Below are positions 1 through 8,755 of a stretch of 58,569 nt of DNA, piece after piece. How positions within the stretch are numbered: position 1 is the stretch's first letter; each line of letters starts with the position of its first letter. Below the pieces are notes generated by a model, which saw nothing but the letters and a program-made list of their open reading frames with translations, did not search any database and had not been told where the DNA came from. The DNA lies in contig JAGOME010000018.1 in NCBI GenBank assembly GCA_017993715.1, positions 1 to 58,569 on the forward strand, written 5' to 3'. The translations under genes were made by a program, and so were the position numbers. Origin of the DNA: Phycicoccus sp. (lineage in GTDB: Bacteria > Actinomycetota > Actinomycetes > Actinomycetales > Dermatophilaceae).

Positions 1-1
1 G

Positions 2-460
2 GCCTTCCTGCGGATCGAGGATCTCGAGGTGCAGGACACCGACGGGATCCTCGTGCTCCCGGGGGCGGCCGAGGCGCTGGCCGCGATCCGCCATGGGGGA
101 GGACACAGCGCCATCGTGACGTCCGGGACCCGGCCGCTTGCTCAGGCCCGCATCGACGTCACCGGCCTGACCCCGCCGGACCTCGTGGTGACCGCGAGCG
201 ACATTCGGCACGGCAAGCCCTCTCCCGAGCCCTACTTGCGGGCGGCCGAGTTGCTCGGTGTGTCGATCGGCGACTGCCTTGTCGTCGAGGATGCGGTGGC
301 CGGGCTGGAGTCGGGTCGATCCGCGGGGGCTGGCGGGCTGCTCGCGGTGACGCACTCGACCCCGGCTCAAGAGCTGGACGCGTGGGCCGACCTCGTGGTG
401 CCGGGCCTGGCCGACGTGACGTTCGGGGTGGACGCACAGGGCTGGGTCACGGTCGCCTGA
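2..460 (+). CDS. HAD-superfamily phosphatase, C-terminal part (5' end outside window)
   Basis: The reading frame is open from base 2, so the gene starts upstream. The visible 152 residues hold the later HAD motifs: a TSGT segment (motif II), a GKPSPEPYLRAAELLG segment with the motif III lysine, and VVEDAVAG (motif IV, acidic Mg2+ ligands). The N-terminal DxD nucleophile is not in the window. The GKPxP pattern is typical of subfamily IA sugar-phosphate phosphatases and beta-phosphoglucomutase relatives, so a small phosphorylated sugar or polyol is the likely substrate, but that is inference. The gene is followed by a diverged copy of the repeat found at the right window end. Confidence 0.8.
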   Translation, partial: AFLRIEDLEVQDTDGILVLPGAAEALAAIRHGGGHSAIVTSGTRPLAQARIDVTGLTPPDLVVTASDIRHGKPSPEPYLRAAELLGVSIGDCLVVEDAVAGLESGRSAGAGGLLAVTHSTPAQELDAWADLVVPGLADVTFGVDAQGWVTVA

Positions 461-489
461 CTCGGCTCTCCTGCGCGGGGACGTGACAG

Positions 490-557
490 GCGCGGGAACT
501 TCACGCGCGCGGGTGTTATTGCCGGCGCGGGTGTGAAGAATCCGCGGGGGACGCGGG
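490..557. repeat. diverged single copy of the 61-bp repeat found at the right end
   Basis: This intergenic segment matches the 61-bp unit at 58412-58569 nearly base for base across its centre (gcgcgggtgttatNgccggc, then gcgggtgtgaag). TTCAC and GTGAA boxes face each other, so it can fold. It fills most of the gap between the HAD gene and the flavoprotein gene. Confidence 0.7.
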
Positions 558-578
558 CCGGGAGGGCGGCATTCGGGC

Positions 579-584
579 TAACGT
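579..584 (+). promoter_or_regulatory. -10 element TAACGT of a leaderless promoter
   Basis: TAACGT ends exactly 6 nt before the ATG at 591 and there is no Shine-Dalgarno sequence, which suggests that transcription starts at or next to the start codon. Confidence 0.55.
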
Positions 585-590
585 CGGCTC

Positions 591-2279
591 ATGGATGCCG
601 ATGTCGTCGTTGTGGGGGCCGGACTCGCGGGCCTGGTGGCGGCCAACGAGCTCGCGGCAGCCGGCCGATCGGTTGTCCTGCTGGACCAGGAGTCTGCGGC
701 CAACCTTGGGGGCCAGGCGTTCTGGAGTTTGGGCGGGCTCTTCCTCGTGGACTCGCCTGAGCAGCGGCGACTGCGGGTCGCCGACTCGGTCGAGTTGGCG
801 TGGCGCGACTGGCAGAACAGCGCCGGCTGGGACCGTCTGACCGATCCGACCGGAGGCCTCGGTCCGGACCACTGGGGACGCGAGTGGGCCCGGGCTTACG
901 TGGAGTGGGCGGCCGGCGAGAAGCGCCCCTGGCTGGACATGCTCGGCGTGACCTTCTTCCCCGTCGTCGGGTGGGCCGAGCGCGGTGACGGACGCGCCGA
1001 CGGGCACGGGAACTCGGTGCCCCGGTTCCACATCCCGTGGGGGACAGGCACCGGCCTCGTGCGGCCCTTTGCGGCACGGATCCACGACCACATCGCCGGC
1101 GGACGGATCATCTATCGTCCCCGCCACCGCGTCGATGAGCTCGTTGTGAGCGGAGGCAGTGTGGTCGGCGCCCGGGGGACCGTCCTCGCCCCGGACGCGT
1201 CACCTCGCGGGGTGGCGAGCAACCGGAATGCCGTGGGGGAGTTCGAGTTTGGCGCGCAAGCCGTCATCGTGGCCAGTGGAGGCATCGGTGGCAACCACAG
1301 CCTAGTGAGGGACAACTGGCCGGACCGGCTGGGGGCGGCTCCGCAGCACCTCCTCACCGGAGTCCCGGCCTACGTCGACGGTCGGATGATCTCGATCAGC
1401 GAGGCCTCCGGTGGTGCCGTTGTCAATCGGGATCGGATGTGGCACTACGTCGAGGGAGTGGCCAACTGGGATCCGATCTGGCCGGGCCATGCCATCCGCA
1501 TCCTGCCGGGGCCGAGTTCGCTGTGGTTTGACGCCGCTGGCCGACGGCTGCCGGCGCCCTTTCTCCCGGGGTACGACACCTTGGGCACCCTCGCCCATCT
1601 GCGGACCACCGGTCACGACCACTCGTGGTTCATCACCAACCGCTCCATCGCCGGTAAGGAATTCGCGCTCTCCGGCAGTGAGCAGAATCTCGACCTGACC
1701 GACGGCTCCTCCCGGCGCACCGCCCAGGTCCTCCTCCAGCGATCGCGCAATGCGGTTTCGCCTGCGGTGCAGGCGTTCTTGGATCACGGTGAGGACTTCG
1801 TCATGGCTGAGACGCTCGCCGAGCTCGTCGCCAAGATGAACGCCCTGACCGACGAGCCACTCCTTGACCCCGCCGACATCGAGCGGCAGGTGCGCGCTCG
1901 CGACGACCAGCTGGACAACGACTACGGCAAGGACGCCCAACTCATGGCGATCCGCGAGGCCCGCCGCTACGTGGCCGATCGGGTCTCCAAGCGGGCACAC
2001 CCCCTGGTCAAGATCCTCGACCCTGACCACGGCCCCCTGGTCGCAGTCCGCCTGCGCGTGCTCTCGCGCAAGACTCTGGGCGGACTCCATACCGACCTCG
2101 CCGGTCGCGTGCTCGGTGCGGACGGCATTCCCGTGTCGGGTTTGTATGCCGCGGGGGAGGCCGCCGGTTTCGGCGGTGGCGGGATCCACGGGTACCGCGC
2201 GCTGGAGGGGACGTTTGTTGGGGGCTGCCTGTTCACGGGCCGCACGGCGGGACGAGCCTTGGCCGCCGCGCTGGGGTAG
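591..2279 (+). CDS. FAD-binding dehydrogenase (fumarate reductase/3-ketosteroid dehydrogenase-like)
   Basis: The 562-aa product begins with a Rossmann FAD-binding motif (VVVVGAGLAGLVAANELA, residues 4-21) followed by an acidic strand end (LLDQE). It ends with the flavoprotein signature GLYAAGEAAGFGGGGIHGYRA and a small-residue-rich C-terminal helix. This is the architecture of the succinate dehydrogenase/KsdD flavoprotein superfamily and matches the widely distributed actinobacterial 'FAD-binding dehydrogenase' group. No signal peptide or membrane segment is seen, so it is probably cytoplasmic. The start is the ATG placed 6 nt after a -10 box. The gene stands alone and faces an ABC exporter operon. 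The substrate cannot be deduced. Confidence 0.85.
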   Translation: MDADVVVVGAGLAGLVAANELAAAGRSVVLLDQESAANLGGQAFWSLGGLFLVDSPEQRRLRVADSVELAWRDWQNSAGWDRLTDPTGGLGPDHWGREWARAYVEWAAGEKRPWLDMLGVTFFPVVGWAERGDGRADGHGNSVPRFHIPWGTGTGLVRPFAARIHDHIAGGRIIYRPRHRVDELVVSGGSVVGARGTVLAPDASPRGVASNRNAVGEFEFGAQAVIVASGGIGGNHSLVRDNWPDRLGAAPQHLLTGVPAYVDGRMISISEASGGAVVNRDRMWHYVEGVANWDPIWPGHAIRILPGPSSLWFDAAGRRLPAPFLPGYDTLGTLAHLRTTGHDHSWFITNRSIAGKEFALSGSEQNLDLTDGSSRRTAQVLLQRSRNAVSPAVQAFLDHGEDFVMAETLAELVAKMNALTDEPLLDPADIERQVRARDDQLDNDYGKDAQLMAIREARRYVADRVSKRAHPLVKILDPDHGPLVAVRLRVLSRKTLGGLHTDLAGRVLGADGIPVSGLYAAGEAAGFGGGGIHGYRALEGTFVGGCLFTGRTAGRALAAALG

Positions 2280-2296
2280 CCAGCCCGGGCAGCGTT

Positions 2297-3706
2297 CTAT
2301 TGGCGGTGATCGAGGGTCAGGGCGCGTTGCCGGGACAAGGCCCAGGTGACGGTGATGACGACGGCCAGGGCGATCACGGACCACAGCCGCGGCATTCCGA
2401 CATGCCCGGCGAGGCTGGTCAGGCCACCGACGAAGAGCCCGGCCGCGAGGACGGAGCGGGCCATGAAGAACACGAGCGTGGTGGGACCGCTCTCAGGCAG
2501 GAAGGCGCCCGTCGGCGGCTGGCCCCGGTAGGCCGCGACGACCTGGAGCGCGATCAGGATCACGGCGCAGGCGCCCAGCCAGGCCGCGGCCACCAGGACA
2601 TTCGCGCCCTGAGCGGCGGCGACACCACCCCCACTGAGGACCAGGACCACGATCGCGGCAATCGTCGGAACGACGGTGTGCGCCAACGCTTCCAAGCGAG
2701 GCGTCAAGCCAAACAAGGGCGGGGTCCCGCTGGTGTCCGCGCCCAGACGCAGGCCTTCGCACCACCAGCCCACGCCGAGATATGCGAGGACGCCAGCGAG
2801 CACGACAATGCCGGGGGGCACGGCGGGAATCGCGAGTCCCCACCCGAGGGCGGCGCCCGCGGCCGCGGTCATGATCACACCGGTCACCGCCGCCCCCGGC
2901 TGTCGGCGCAGGCCCAATAGGTCGCGTCGCGCCATGGTCGTCCACGGGCGGCCGGCCCGCAGCCGGGCCCGCCGGGCGCGTCGGATCGGGGAGGCCACCT
3001 CGAGCCGCGCGGCCCGCAGGTCGCCGGCCAGGATCGCGCCGCCCAAGTGCGTGGTCCGCACGCCCTGGGCGCGCAGGGTACCCATGCGCAGGTCGGCCAG
3101 GACCCGGCGCGGCCGGGCGACCACGACGCGACCGCGGACGGCATACGCAGGGTCCCTGGCCTCGCCGAGCAGCCAGGCCCACACAGCGGCGCCACCCACG
3201 GCCGCCCCACCGACCAGGCCGCCGACGAGGGCGAGGCCGCCGGCGGCACCGGCCCCCCACAGGCCCGCCCCGACCACGCCCCCGCCGAGCACGCCGCCCA
3301 CGACCGCCAGCGTGGAGCTGACCAGCCACCAGTCGCGCAGCACGAGCGGGCGATCCAGGGCCGAGGTGACCACCAGGTCCGTCCAGGGCAGCGGCGGAAC
3401 GACCGGCCCCCGCACCTGGCCCGCGCGAAACGCCACGAGAACCACACCCACGACCGCGGCCCCCAGGGCGAGCGCGGCGCCCGGACTCAGCAGGACCGAC
3501 CGCAACCACTCCCGGTCGCTCGTCGCGAAGATCCCTCGCGCGACCGTATACCCGTAGGTCGCGGCGAGCAGCGCCCCGACATAGGTGGCGTAGAGCACGG
3601 TGCGCAGCACTCCTGGCCCGTCGGGTCCGTGCAGGACGTGCCGGGTGTCGGCATACCGTTCGGCGTTTGCCGCGGAGTCGGGAGGCAACGCGTCGTGGTC
3701 GTTCAC
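2297..3706 (-). CDS. multi-pass membrane protein, DUF6297-type ABC permease partner
   Basis: The 469-aa product has roughly ten hydrophobic segments arranged in pairs (for example VLYATYVGALLAATYGYTVA near residues 36-55 and several Gly/Ala/Val-rich stretches at 140-190 and 270-460), with short charged loops. The GTG start overlaps the stop of the upstream ATPase gene by GTGA, so the two are translationally coupled and probably make one ABC export complex. Family assignment to DUF6297 rests on general resemblance and on the coupled ATPase. The substrate is unknown. Confidence 0.75.
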   Translation of the reverse strand: MNDHDALPPDSAANAERYADTRHVLHGPDGPGVLRTVLYATYVGALLAATYGYTVARGIFATSDREWLRSVLLSPGAALALGAAVVGVVLVAFRAGQVRGPVVPPLPWTDLVVTSALDRPLVLRDWWLVSSTLAVVGGVLGGGVVGAGLWGAGAAGGLALVGGLVGGAAVGGAAVWAWLLGEARDPAYAVRGRVVVARPRRVLADLRMGTLRAQGVRTTHLGGAILAGDLRAARLEVASPIRRARRARLRAGRPWTTMARRDLLGLRRQPGAAVTGVIMTAAAGAALGWGLAIPAVPPGIVVLAGVLAYLGVGWWCEGLRLGADTSGTPPLFGLTPRLEALAHTVVPTIAAIVVLVLSGGGVAAAQGANVLVAAAWLGACAVILIALQVVAAYRGQPPTGAFLPESGPTTLVFFMARSVLAAGLFVGGLTSLAGHVGMPRLWSVIALAVVITVTWALSRQRALTLDHRQ

Positions 3707-4347
3707 TCGGCGGCCGCCAAGGTGTGAATGCCGTCGGCGATCCGCTCGGTGAGGTCCGGGTCATGGCAGGCCACGACGAGCGTGACCCCCGCGTCGCGGC
3801 GTTCCGCCAAAAGGTCACCGATCAGGACGCGCTTGTCGGTGTCGAGGCGTTGCTCGGGCTCGTCGAGGATGATCAGTGACCCGGGGCGGAACAGGACCAA
3901 CGAGAGCCGGAACAGTTGCCCCTGCCCGGAGCTGAGCTCGTGGGGGAAACGCTCGCCGAGATGGTCGATCTCCAGGTCGGCGAGCTGGTCGGCGACCCGC
4001 TGTGCGCACGTGTCGGGGTCGCGCCCCCAGGTCGCGTCAATCAAGGTCAGATGATCGGTCAGGGTCAGATCGCGGTAGGCCGCGGGGGCCCCGATCAGCG
4101 TGGCCACCTGGGATCGCAGGACCGGGTCGCGTTCATCGGCGACCCGGTCATCGATGGTCACCTGACCGCTCGTGGGCTCCCACAGGCCGGCGATCAGCCG
4201 GAGCAGGGTCGTCTTGCCCGAGCCGTTGACGCCACGGACGACGGCGCAGGTGCCGGGATCGGCGGTCAGGTCGGTGGGGGCCAGCAGGGCGGTGGGGCCC
4301 AGTACCTTGCTCACGGCTTGCGCCCGGACAGTGCTCCCGCTCGACAT
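3703..4347 (-). CDS. ABC transporter ATP-binding protein
   Basis: A 214-aa nucleotide-binding subunit. It shows Walker A (GVNGSGKTT), a Q-loop region (IGAPAAYRDLTL), a signature motif in the unusual form LSSGQGQ, and Walker B (LIILDEPEQRLD). A conserved His follows (VVACHDPD). The start chosen is the second ATG (4347) because a -10-like CAGACT lies exactly 6 nt upstream, the arrangement seen at other leaderless genes here; the longer frame from 4365 would place that box inside the coding region. Together with the overlapping membrane gene it should form an exporter. ATP/Mg binding residues are intact. Confidence 0.85.
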   Translation of the reverse strand: MSSGSTVRAQAVSKVLGPTALLAPTDLTADPGTCAVVRGVNGSGKTTLLRLIAGLWEPTSGQVTIDDRVADERDPVLRSQVATLIGAPAAYRDLTLTDHLTLIDATWGRDPDTCAQRVADQLADLEIDHLGERFPHELSSGQGQLFRLSLVLFRPGSLIILDEPEQRLDTDKRVLIGDLLAERRDAGVTLVVACHDPDLTERIADGIHTLAAAE

Positions 4348-4353
4348 GTCCCC

Positions 4354-4359
4354 AGTCTG
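4354..4359 (-). promoter_or_regulatory. -10 element CAGACT of a leaderless promoter (ABC ATPase)
   Basis: CAGACT on the minus strand is followed by 6 nt and then the ATG at 4347. It supports the shorter start for the ATPase gene. Confidence 0.5.
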
Positions 4360-4369
4360 AGTCATCGCG

Positions 4370-4386
4370 CGGCATTCGGAATGCCG
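4370..4386. repeat. perfect palindrome of two inverted CGGCATTC octamers
   Basis: CGGCATTCGGAATGCCG is a perfect inverted repeat with one central base, lying between the divergent ABC ATPase gene and dnaX. It consists of two copies of the octamer that is over-represented throughout the window. It could be an operator, a short bidirectional structure, or simply two motif copies face to face. Confidence 0.75.
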
Positions 4387-4441
4387 AGGGGAGCCGGCTG
4401 GGTGGGGTGGACCACAGGTGCCCTCTGTCGGACCGGCAGAT

Positions 4442-4447
4442 TAGGGT
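4442..4447 (+). promoter_or_regulatory. -10 element TAGGGT upstream of dnaX
   Basis: TAGGGT ends 7 nt before the GTG at 4455 and no Shine-Dalgarno sequence intervenes, pointing to a leaderless dnaX transcript. Confidence 0.5.
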
Positions 4448-4454
4448 TCGTGTG

Positions 4455-6977
4455 GTGAGCCAGGCTCTGTATCGCCGCTATCGGCCCGAGACGTTCGCGG
4501 ACGTCATCGGGCAGGAGCACGTGACAGAGCCGCTCATGCAGGCCCTGCGCACCGGGCGGGTCAACCACGCCTATCTATTCAGTGGGCCGCGCGGCTGTGG
4601 CAAGACCACCAGCGCCCGCATCCTGGCCCGTTGTCTGAACTGTGAGCTGGGCCCCACCCCGACGCCGTGCGGGGTGTGTGACTCGTGCGTGGCCCTGGCC
4701 CGTGGTGGCCCCGGCACCATCGATGTCATCGAGATCGACGCCGCCAGCCACGGCGGTGTCGATGATGCCCGTGAGTTGCGTGAGCGGGCCGCATTCGGCC
4801 CGGCCCAGAGTCGCTACAAGATCTACATCATCGACGAAGCCCACATGGTGACCAGCCAGGGCTTCAACGCGCTGCTCAAGATCGTCGAGGAGCCGCCGGA
4901 GCACGTGAAGTTCATCTTCGCGACCACCGAGCCCGAGAAGGTCATCGGCACCATCCGCAGCCGCACGCACCACTACCCTTTCCGGTTGGTCCCGCCGGGA
5001 CAACTCACCGACTACCTCGACCGGCTCTGTCAGGCCGAGCAGGTGACCGTGGAGCCGGGCGTGTTGTCGTTCGTCGTGCGCGCCGGCGGCGGCTCGGTGC
5101 GGGACTCCCTTTCGGTCCTGGACCAGCTCATTGCCGGCTCCACCGAGACGGGGCTGACCTATGAGCGGGCCGCGTCGATCCTCGGCTTCACCGATGTCGA
5201 GTTGCTCGATGCGGCGATCGAGGCCTTCGGGGCCGGCGATGCGGCCGGGGCGTTCGTCGCGATCGAGCGGGTCATCGAGACCGGGCTCGATCCGCGCCGA
5301 TTCGTCGAGGACCTCCTCGAGCGCTTCCGCGACCTCATCGTCGTCCTGGCGGTCCCGGACGCCGCGGCAGCGGTGCTGCGAGGGCACCCCGCGGACCAAC
5401 TGGACCGCATGCGGGCCCAGGCGGCGGCTTTTGGCCCAGGGGCCCTGTCCCGGGCGGCCGACGTGGTCAACGCGGGCCTGGCCGAGATGACGGGAGCCAC
5501 GTCGCCGCGCCTCCAGCTCGAGCTCATCGCCGCCCGCCTGCTGCTGCCTGGCGCGGCAGGAGAGCAGGGGTATGCCGCGCGGCTGGACCGGCTGGAGCGT
5601 CGCCTGGACGTCAGCGGAGTGCCGAGCGGCGTAGCGGTGCCGCCGTCGAGGATTGCCGTCTCGCCACCCACCCAGGTCGCTCCCGTTGCGCCGATGCCGC
5701 CGAATGCCGGCGCCGGCCCGGTCGCTGAGGCGCCCGCGCCCGCGCCCGCCCTGGCCGCGGGCGCTGGGTCCGCGAGCGAGGTACCTGCGAGCGAGGCCTC
5801 CGCAGTCGAGCCGGTGAGTGGCGCTGCCGCCGGACAGCCGGAGCCAGCCTTGGGCGGTGTCGGGGCCGCGCCGCCGGCCGGGACAGGCCCGGTATCCCGG
5901 CCCGGGCCGGAGTCGGTGACGTCGGAGGGCACGTGGACCCCCGCTGAGTCCGAGCCCACCTTCCCGGTCGAGGCGGTGACCGGGCCGGTCGGGCTGGACA
6001 CTGCCGCGGTCCGGCGATCCTGGCCGGACATCCTCGCGCGGGTGTTCGCGACCAAGCGAGCGACGTGGACGTTGGTGTCTGAGCACGGCCAGGTGCGCTC
6101 CTTTGACGGGCGCGTGCTCGTCATCGCCATGGCCACGAGCGGTCTGGCACAAGCGTTCCGCAATGGACCGCACGCCGAGTATCTCCGCCAGGCACTCATT
6201 GACGTGCTCGGAGTGGATGCCCGGATCGAGGCTGTTGATGCTGCCGGGGCCGAGTCCGAGGCCGGGAGCGGCCCGCGACCGGTCGGTGTCCCCCCAGGTC
6301 CACCATCGGCTGCGCACCCCACACGCGCCGAGGAGTCGCGACCCGACTCAACCGCGTCGGCCTGGCCCCCCGGCCCCGGTGGGACCCAGGGTCGCAGCGG
6401 CCCCGGAGGCGGTTCTGATGACGCCGCACAGCGGCCCCAGGGGAGCCCGTTAGCGGGCATGCAGTCGGGTCAGGCTGCGCCATCGCCTTCGTCCCCAACG
6501 CCGTCGGCTGTCGGCATCGCTGCCCCGGGCGGCGCGGCATCCACACCCGACACGGGTGGGACGGCGGCATTCGCGCCCAACAGTGGCGGGCCGACCGCAT
6601 TCTCGACCTCGGACCCCGCCTCGGCGACCGCTGCGGCTCCTGGTGCCGGTCGGCCCGATCCGGCGGGGCGTGATCGGTCCCCTGGCTCATCGGCGGTCGT
6701 CTCGGCGCCGCCGCGAGCCTTCGTCGACACCCCGTCCTCGTGGGGCGCCGCTCCCGCCGGCTCGGCCCCGTCGTGGGCCACGCATGACCCGGACCCTGGC
6801 TCTGCTCCCCAGCCGAGCCCGAGTGTCGGCTTTGCGGCTGCCGTCGCCGAGCCTCACGTCGTCGACGACTCGGCCGTGAGTTTCGACGACGAGGACATCG
6901 TCGAGCTGGGCGAGGTCGGCATCCCGGTCGTCGAACGTATTCTCGGAGCCACGATCATCAGGGATGAGGGCACATGA
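4455..6977 (+). CDS. dnaX: DNA polymerase III subunit gamma/tau
   Basis: The 840-aa clamp-loader ATPase begins with the family's SQALYRRYRPETFADVIGQE. It carries Walker A GPRGCGKTT (residues 40-48), a four-cysteine zinc module (CLNC...CGVCDSC), Walker B IIDEAHM and a sensor region with ATTEPEK. Residues about 400-540 and 620-810 are Ala/Pro/Gly-rich linkers, and the acidic C-terminus resembles tau tails. I see no heptameric slippery run for a gamma frameshift. The GTG at 4455 is preferred over longer frames because the DnaX consensus starts there and a -10 box precedes it. The stop overlaps the next ATG (ATGA). The order dnaX - small gene - recR is the widespread recombination-replication cluster. 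Confidence 0.95.
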   Translation: MSQALYRRYRPETFADVIGQEHVTEPLMQALRTGRVNHAYLFSGPRGCGKTTSARILARCLNCELGPTPTPCGVCDSCVALARGGPGTIDVIEIDAASHGGVDDARELRERAAFGPAQSRYKIYIIDEAHMVTSQGFNALLKIVEEPPEHVKFIFATTEPEKVIGTIRSRTHHYPFRLVPPGQLTDYLDRLCQAEQVTVEPGVLSFVVRAGGGSVRDSLSVLDQLIAGSTETGLTYERAASILGFTDVELLDAAIEAFGAGDAAGAFVAIERVIETGLDPRRFVEDLLERFRDLIVVLAVPDAAAAVLRGHPADQLDRMRAQAAAFGPGALSRAADVVNAGLAEMTGATSPRLQLELIAARLLLPGAAGEQGYAARLDRLERRLDVSGVPSGVAVPPSRIAVSPPTQVAPVAPMPPNAGAGPVAEAPAPAPALAAGAGSASEVPASEASAVEPVSGAAAGQPEPALGGVGAAPPAGTGPVSRPGPESVTSEGTWTPAESEPTFPVEAVTGPVGLDTAAVRRSWPDILARVFATKRATWTLVSEHGQVRSFDGRVLVIAMATSGLAQAFRNGPHAEYLRQALIDVLGVDARIEAVDAAGAESEAGSGPRPVGVPPGPPSAAHPTRAEESRPDSTASAWPPGPGGTQGRSGPGGGSDDAAQRPQGSPLAGMQSGQAAPSPSSPTPSAVGIAAPGGAASTPDTGGTAAFAPNSGGPTAFSTSDPASATAAAPGAGRPDPAGRDRSPGSSAVVSAPPRAFVDTPSSWGAAPAGSAPSWATHDPDPGSAPQPSPSVGFAAAVAEPHVVDDSAVSFDDEDIVELGEVGIPVVERILGATIIRDEGT

Positions 6978-7669
6978 CCGCGATCTACCGCCTGAGCCGG
7001 GGCGTCATCAACCCGATTGCCCGGGCCGCCTGGCGACCGACGATTCTCGGGCAGGGCAACATCCCCATGACCGGTGGCGTCGTCTTCGCGAGCAACCACC
7101 TCTCGTTCATCGACAGTTTTGCCATCCCCATTGCGGCGCCACGCCCGGTCAGTTTCCTGGCCAAGGACGAGTACTTCACCGGCAGCGGGGTGATGGGGAC
7201 GGCCCAGCGCGTGTTCTTCCGTGACGTGGCCCTCGCCATCCCGGTGGACCGGCAGTCGCCCCGAGCCGCCCAGGATTCCCTCGATGCCGGGTTGGGGGTG
7301 CTGCGCGCCGGGCGGGCCTTCGGGATCTATCCCGAGGGCACCCGATCACGCGACGGTCGGCTCTATAAGGGGCGGACGGGTGTGGCCTGGCTGTCGCTCA
7401 CCGCAGGTGTTCCGGTGGTGCCGGTCGGCCTGATCGGTACCGACGAGGTGCAGCCGGTCGGCAACAGCATTCCGCGCCTCGCGCGGGTCACCGTGGCCTT
7501 CGGCACCCCCCTGCACCCGCAGGCCTACGCCGATCTGCCGGCGGGGAAGGCTCGACGGCTCCTCACCGACGACGTCATGGACGCCATCGCCGCGCTGTCT
7601 GGTCAAGAGCGCGCGATGACCTTCAACGAGCTGCCGGCCGAGTCCGAAGGCACGGGATTGGCCGTCTGA
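6974..7669 (+). CDS. 1-acyl-sn-glycerol-3-phosphate acyltransferase (PlsC family)
   Basis: The 231-aa acyltransferase has the four block motifs: a variant NHLSFID block I (residues 39-45; usual NHxxxxD), FLAKDEYF-type block II, YPEGTRSRDG block III and VPVVPVGLIG block IV. It should transfer an acyl chain to lysophosphatidate at the inner membrane face during phospholipid synthesis. The ATG overlaps the dnaX stop, so translation is coupled to dnaX. The length is normal for the actinobacterial family. Confidence 0.88.
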   Translation: MTAIYRLSRGVINPIARAAWRPTILGQGNIPMTGGVVFASNHLSFIDSFAIPIAAPRPVSFLAKDEYFTGSGVMGTAQRVFFRDVALAIPVDRQSPRAAQDSLDAGLGVLRAGRAFGIYPEGTRSRDGRLYKGRTGVAWLSLTAGVPVVPVGLIGTDEVQPVGNSIPRLARVTVAFGTPLHPQAYADLPAGKARRLLTDDVMDAIAALSGQERAMTFNELPAESEGTGLAV

Positions 7670-7891
7670 CCTGCCGCCCTTCGGTTGAGGGCTGACGTGG
7701 CCTGGTCCTGCGAAGGGGCCGACAGCAACGTCGCGCTCACCAAACTGCGCGCTCATCGTCAGATGCAGGCTCATCTAGATGTGAGTAACTTTGGACTCTC
7801 TTGACCTTCTCCGTCACTGTCGTGTGGTGTTTGCTGCGCCTTGGCGCAATAGCCTTTGCCTGGAGACGGCCAGCAGGGAGCGGGTGGCGCG

Positions 7892-8116
7892 ATGAAGAGA
7901 CGACAGATCTTTGAGGTACGGGGACCGGCATCGGGCCCTTTGGCGCGCAGTTTGGGCCAGGAGCTCATCAAGCTCGATGGGATCCGTGAGGTCGCGATTG
8001 AGATCGACGCGGAGAACGGCCTGAGCGTGGCCATCGTGGCTTCTCGGTTGATCGAGGGGCCGGAGTTCGACGCGGCGGTCGAAGCCGTCCGTGGGCACCT
8101 GCTCGCGGCGAGCTGA
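7892..8116 (+). CDS. 74-aa protein of unknown function between dnaX and recR
   Basis: The product starts MKRRQIFEVRGPASG and has a beta-alpha-beta pattern. A hydrophobic stretch with GIREVAIEIDAENGLSVAIVA is followed by a helix (FDAAVEAVRGHLL), reminiscent of the ferredoxin-like fold of heavy-metal-associated domains but without a CxxC metal site. The purine-rich GGGAGCGGG upstream supports the ATG at 7892. The place between dnaX and recR is normally filled by the nucleoid protein YbaB/EbfC, and this sequence does not look like YbaB. Its function cannot be assigned. Confidence 0.7.
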   Translation: MKRRQIFEVRGPASGPLARSLGQELIKLDGIREVAIEIDAENGLSVAIVASRLIEGPEFDAAVEAVRGHLLAAS

Positions 8117-8140
8117 CATTGCTGTCTCTGCCGTAGGGCT

Positions 8141-8146
8141 TAGGCT
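8141..8146 (+). promoter_or_regulatory. -10 element TAGGCT of a leaderless promoter (recR)
   Basis: TAGGCT ends 6 nt before the GTG at 8153, and no ribosome-binding sequence is present in the spacer. Confidence 0.55.
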
Positions 8147-8152
8147 CGGATC

Positions 8153-8755
8153 GTGTACGAAGGCGCGGTCCAGGACCTCATCGATGAACTCGGCCGCCTG
8201 CCCGGAATCGGCCCCAAGACTGCGGGTCGACTGGCCTTTCATCTCCTGGCTGCAGAGGGCCCCGACGTGCAACGCCTCGTGGAAGCCTTGATTGCGGTCA
8301 AGGAGCGGGGGCGATTCTGCGAGGTCTGCTTCAACGTGTCTGAGGATGCCCTGTGCCGGATCTGCCGCGACCCGCGGCGTGACGACAGCATGCTGTGCGT
8401 CGTCGAGGAGCCCAAGGACGTCGTCGCGATCGAGCGCACCCGAGAGTTCCACGGCCGATACCACGTCTTGGGCGGCGCGATCAGCCCGCTCGATGGGATC
8501 GGTCCTGAGGACCTGCATTTCGTTGAGCTCATCCGTCGCCTGACCTCTGGCGCCGTGACCGAGGTCATCGTGGCCACGGATCCCAACATGGAGGGTGAGG
8601 CCACCGCGCTCTATGTCAGCCGGTTCCTCAAAGACATCGAGGGGTTGCGGATCACCCGCCTGGCCTCCGGTCTGCCCGTCGGAGGAGACCTGGAGTATGC
8701 CGACGAGGTCACCCTTGGCCGGGCTTTCGAGGGTAGGAGGCTGCTCAATGCCTGA
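8153..8755 (+). CDS. recR: recombination mediator protein RecR
   Basis: At 200 aa this is the family length. It shows the helix-hairpin-helix [17 protein letters not shown] (residues 15-31), the four-cysteine zinc finger CEVCFN...LCRIC, the Toprim core beginning [12 protein letters not shown] with [15 protein letters not shown], and the C-terminal [19 protein letters not shown] Walker-like segment. With RecO and RecF it loads RecA at gaps and stalled forks. The start is GTG on a probably leaderless transcript. Confidence 0.95.
   Translation: MYEGAVQDLIDELGRLPGIGPKTAGRLAFHLLAAEGPDVQRLVEALIAVKERGRFCEVCFNVSEDALCRICRDPRRDDSMLCVVEEPKDVVAIERTREFHGRYHVLGGAISPLDGIGPEDLHFVELIRRLTSGAVTEVIVATDPNMEGEATALYVSRFLKDIEGLRITRLASGLPVGGDLEYADEVTLGRAFEGRRLLNA

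Noticed and set aside
4455-6977. programmed frameshift producing gamma from dnaX
   Set aside because: No A-rich slippery heptamer or downstream stop arrangement of the E. coli type was seen.
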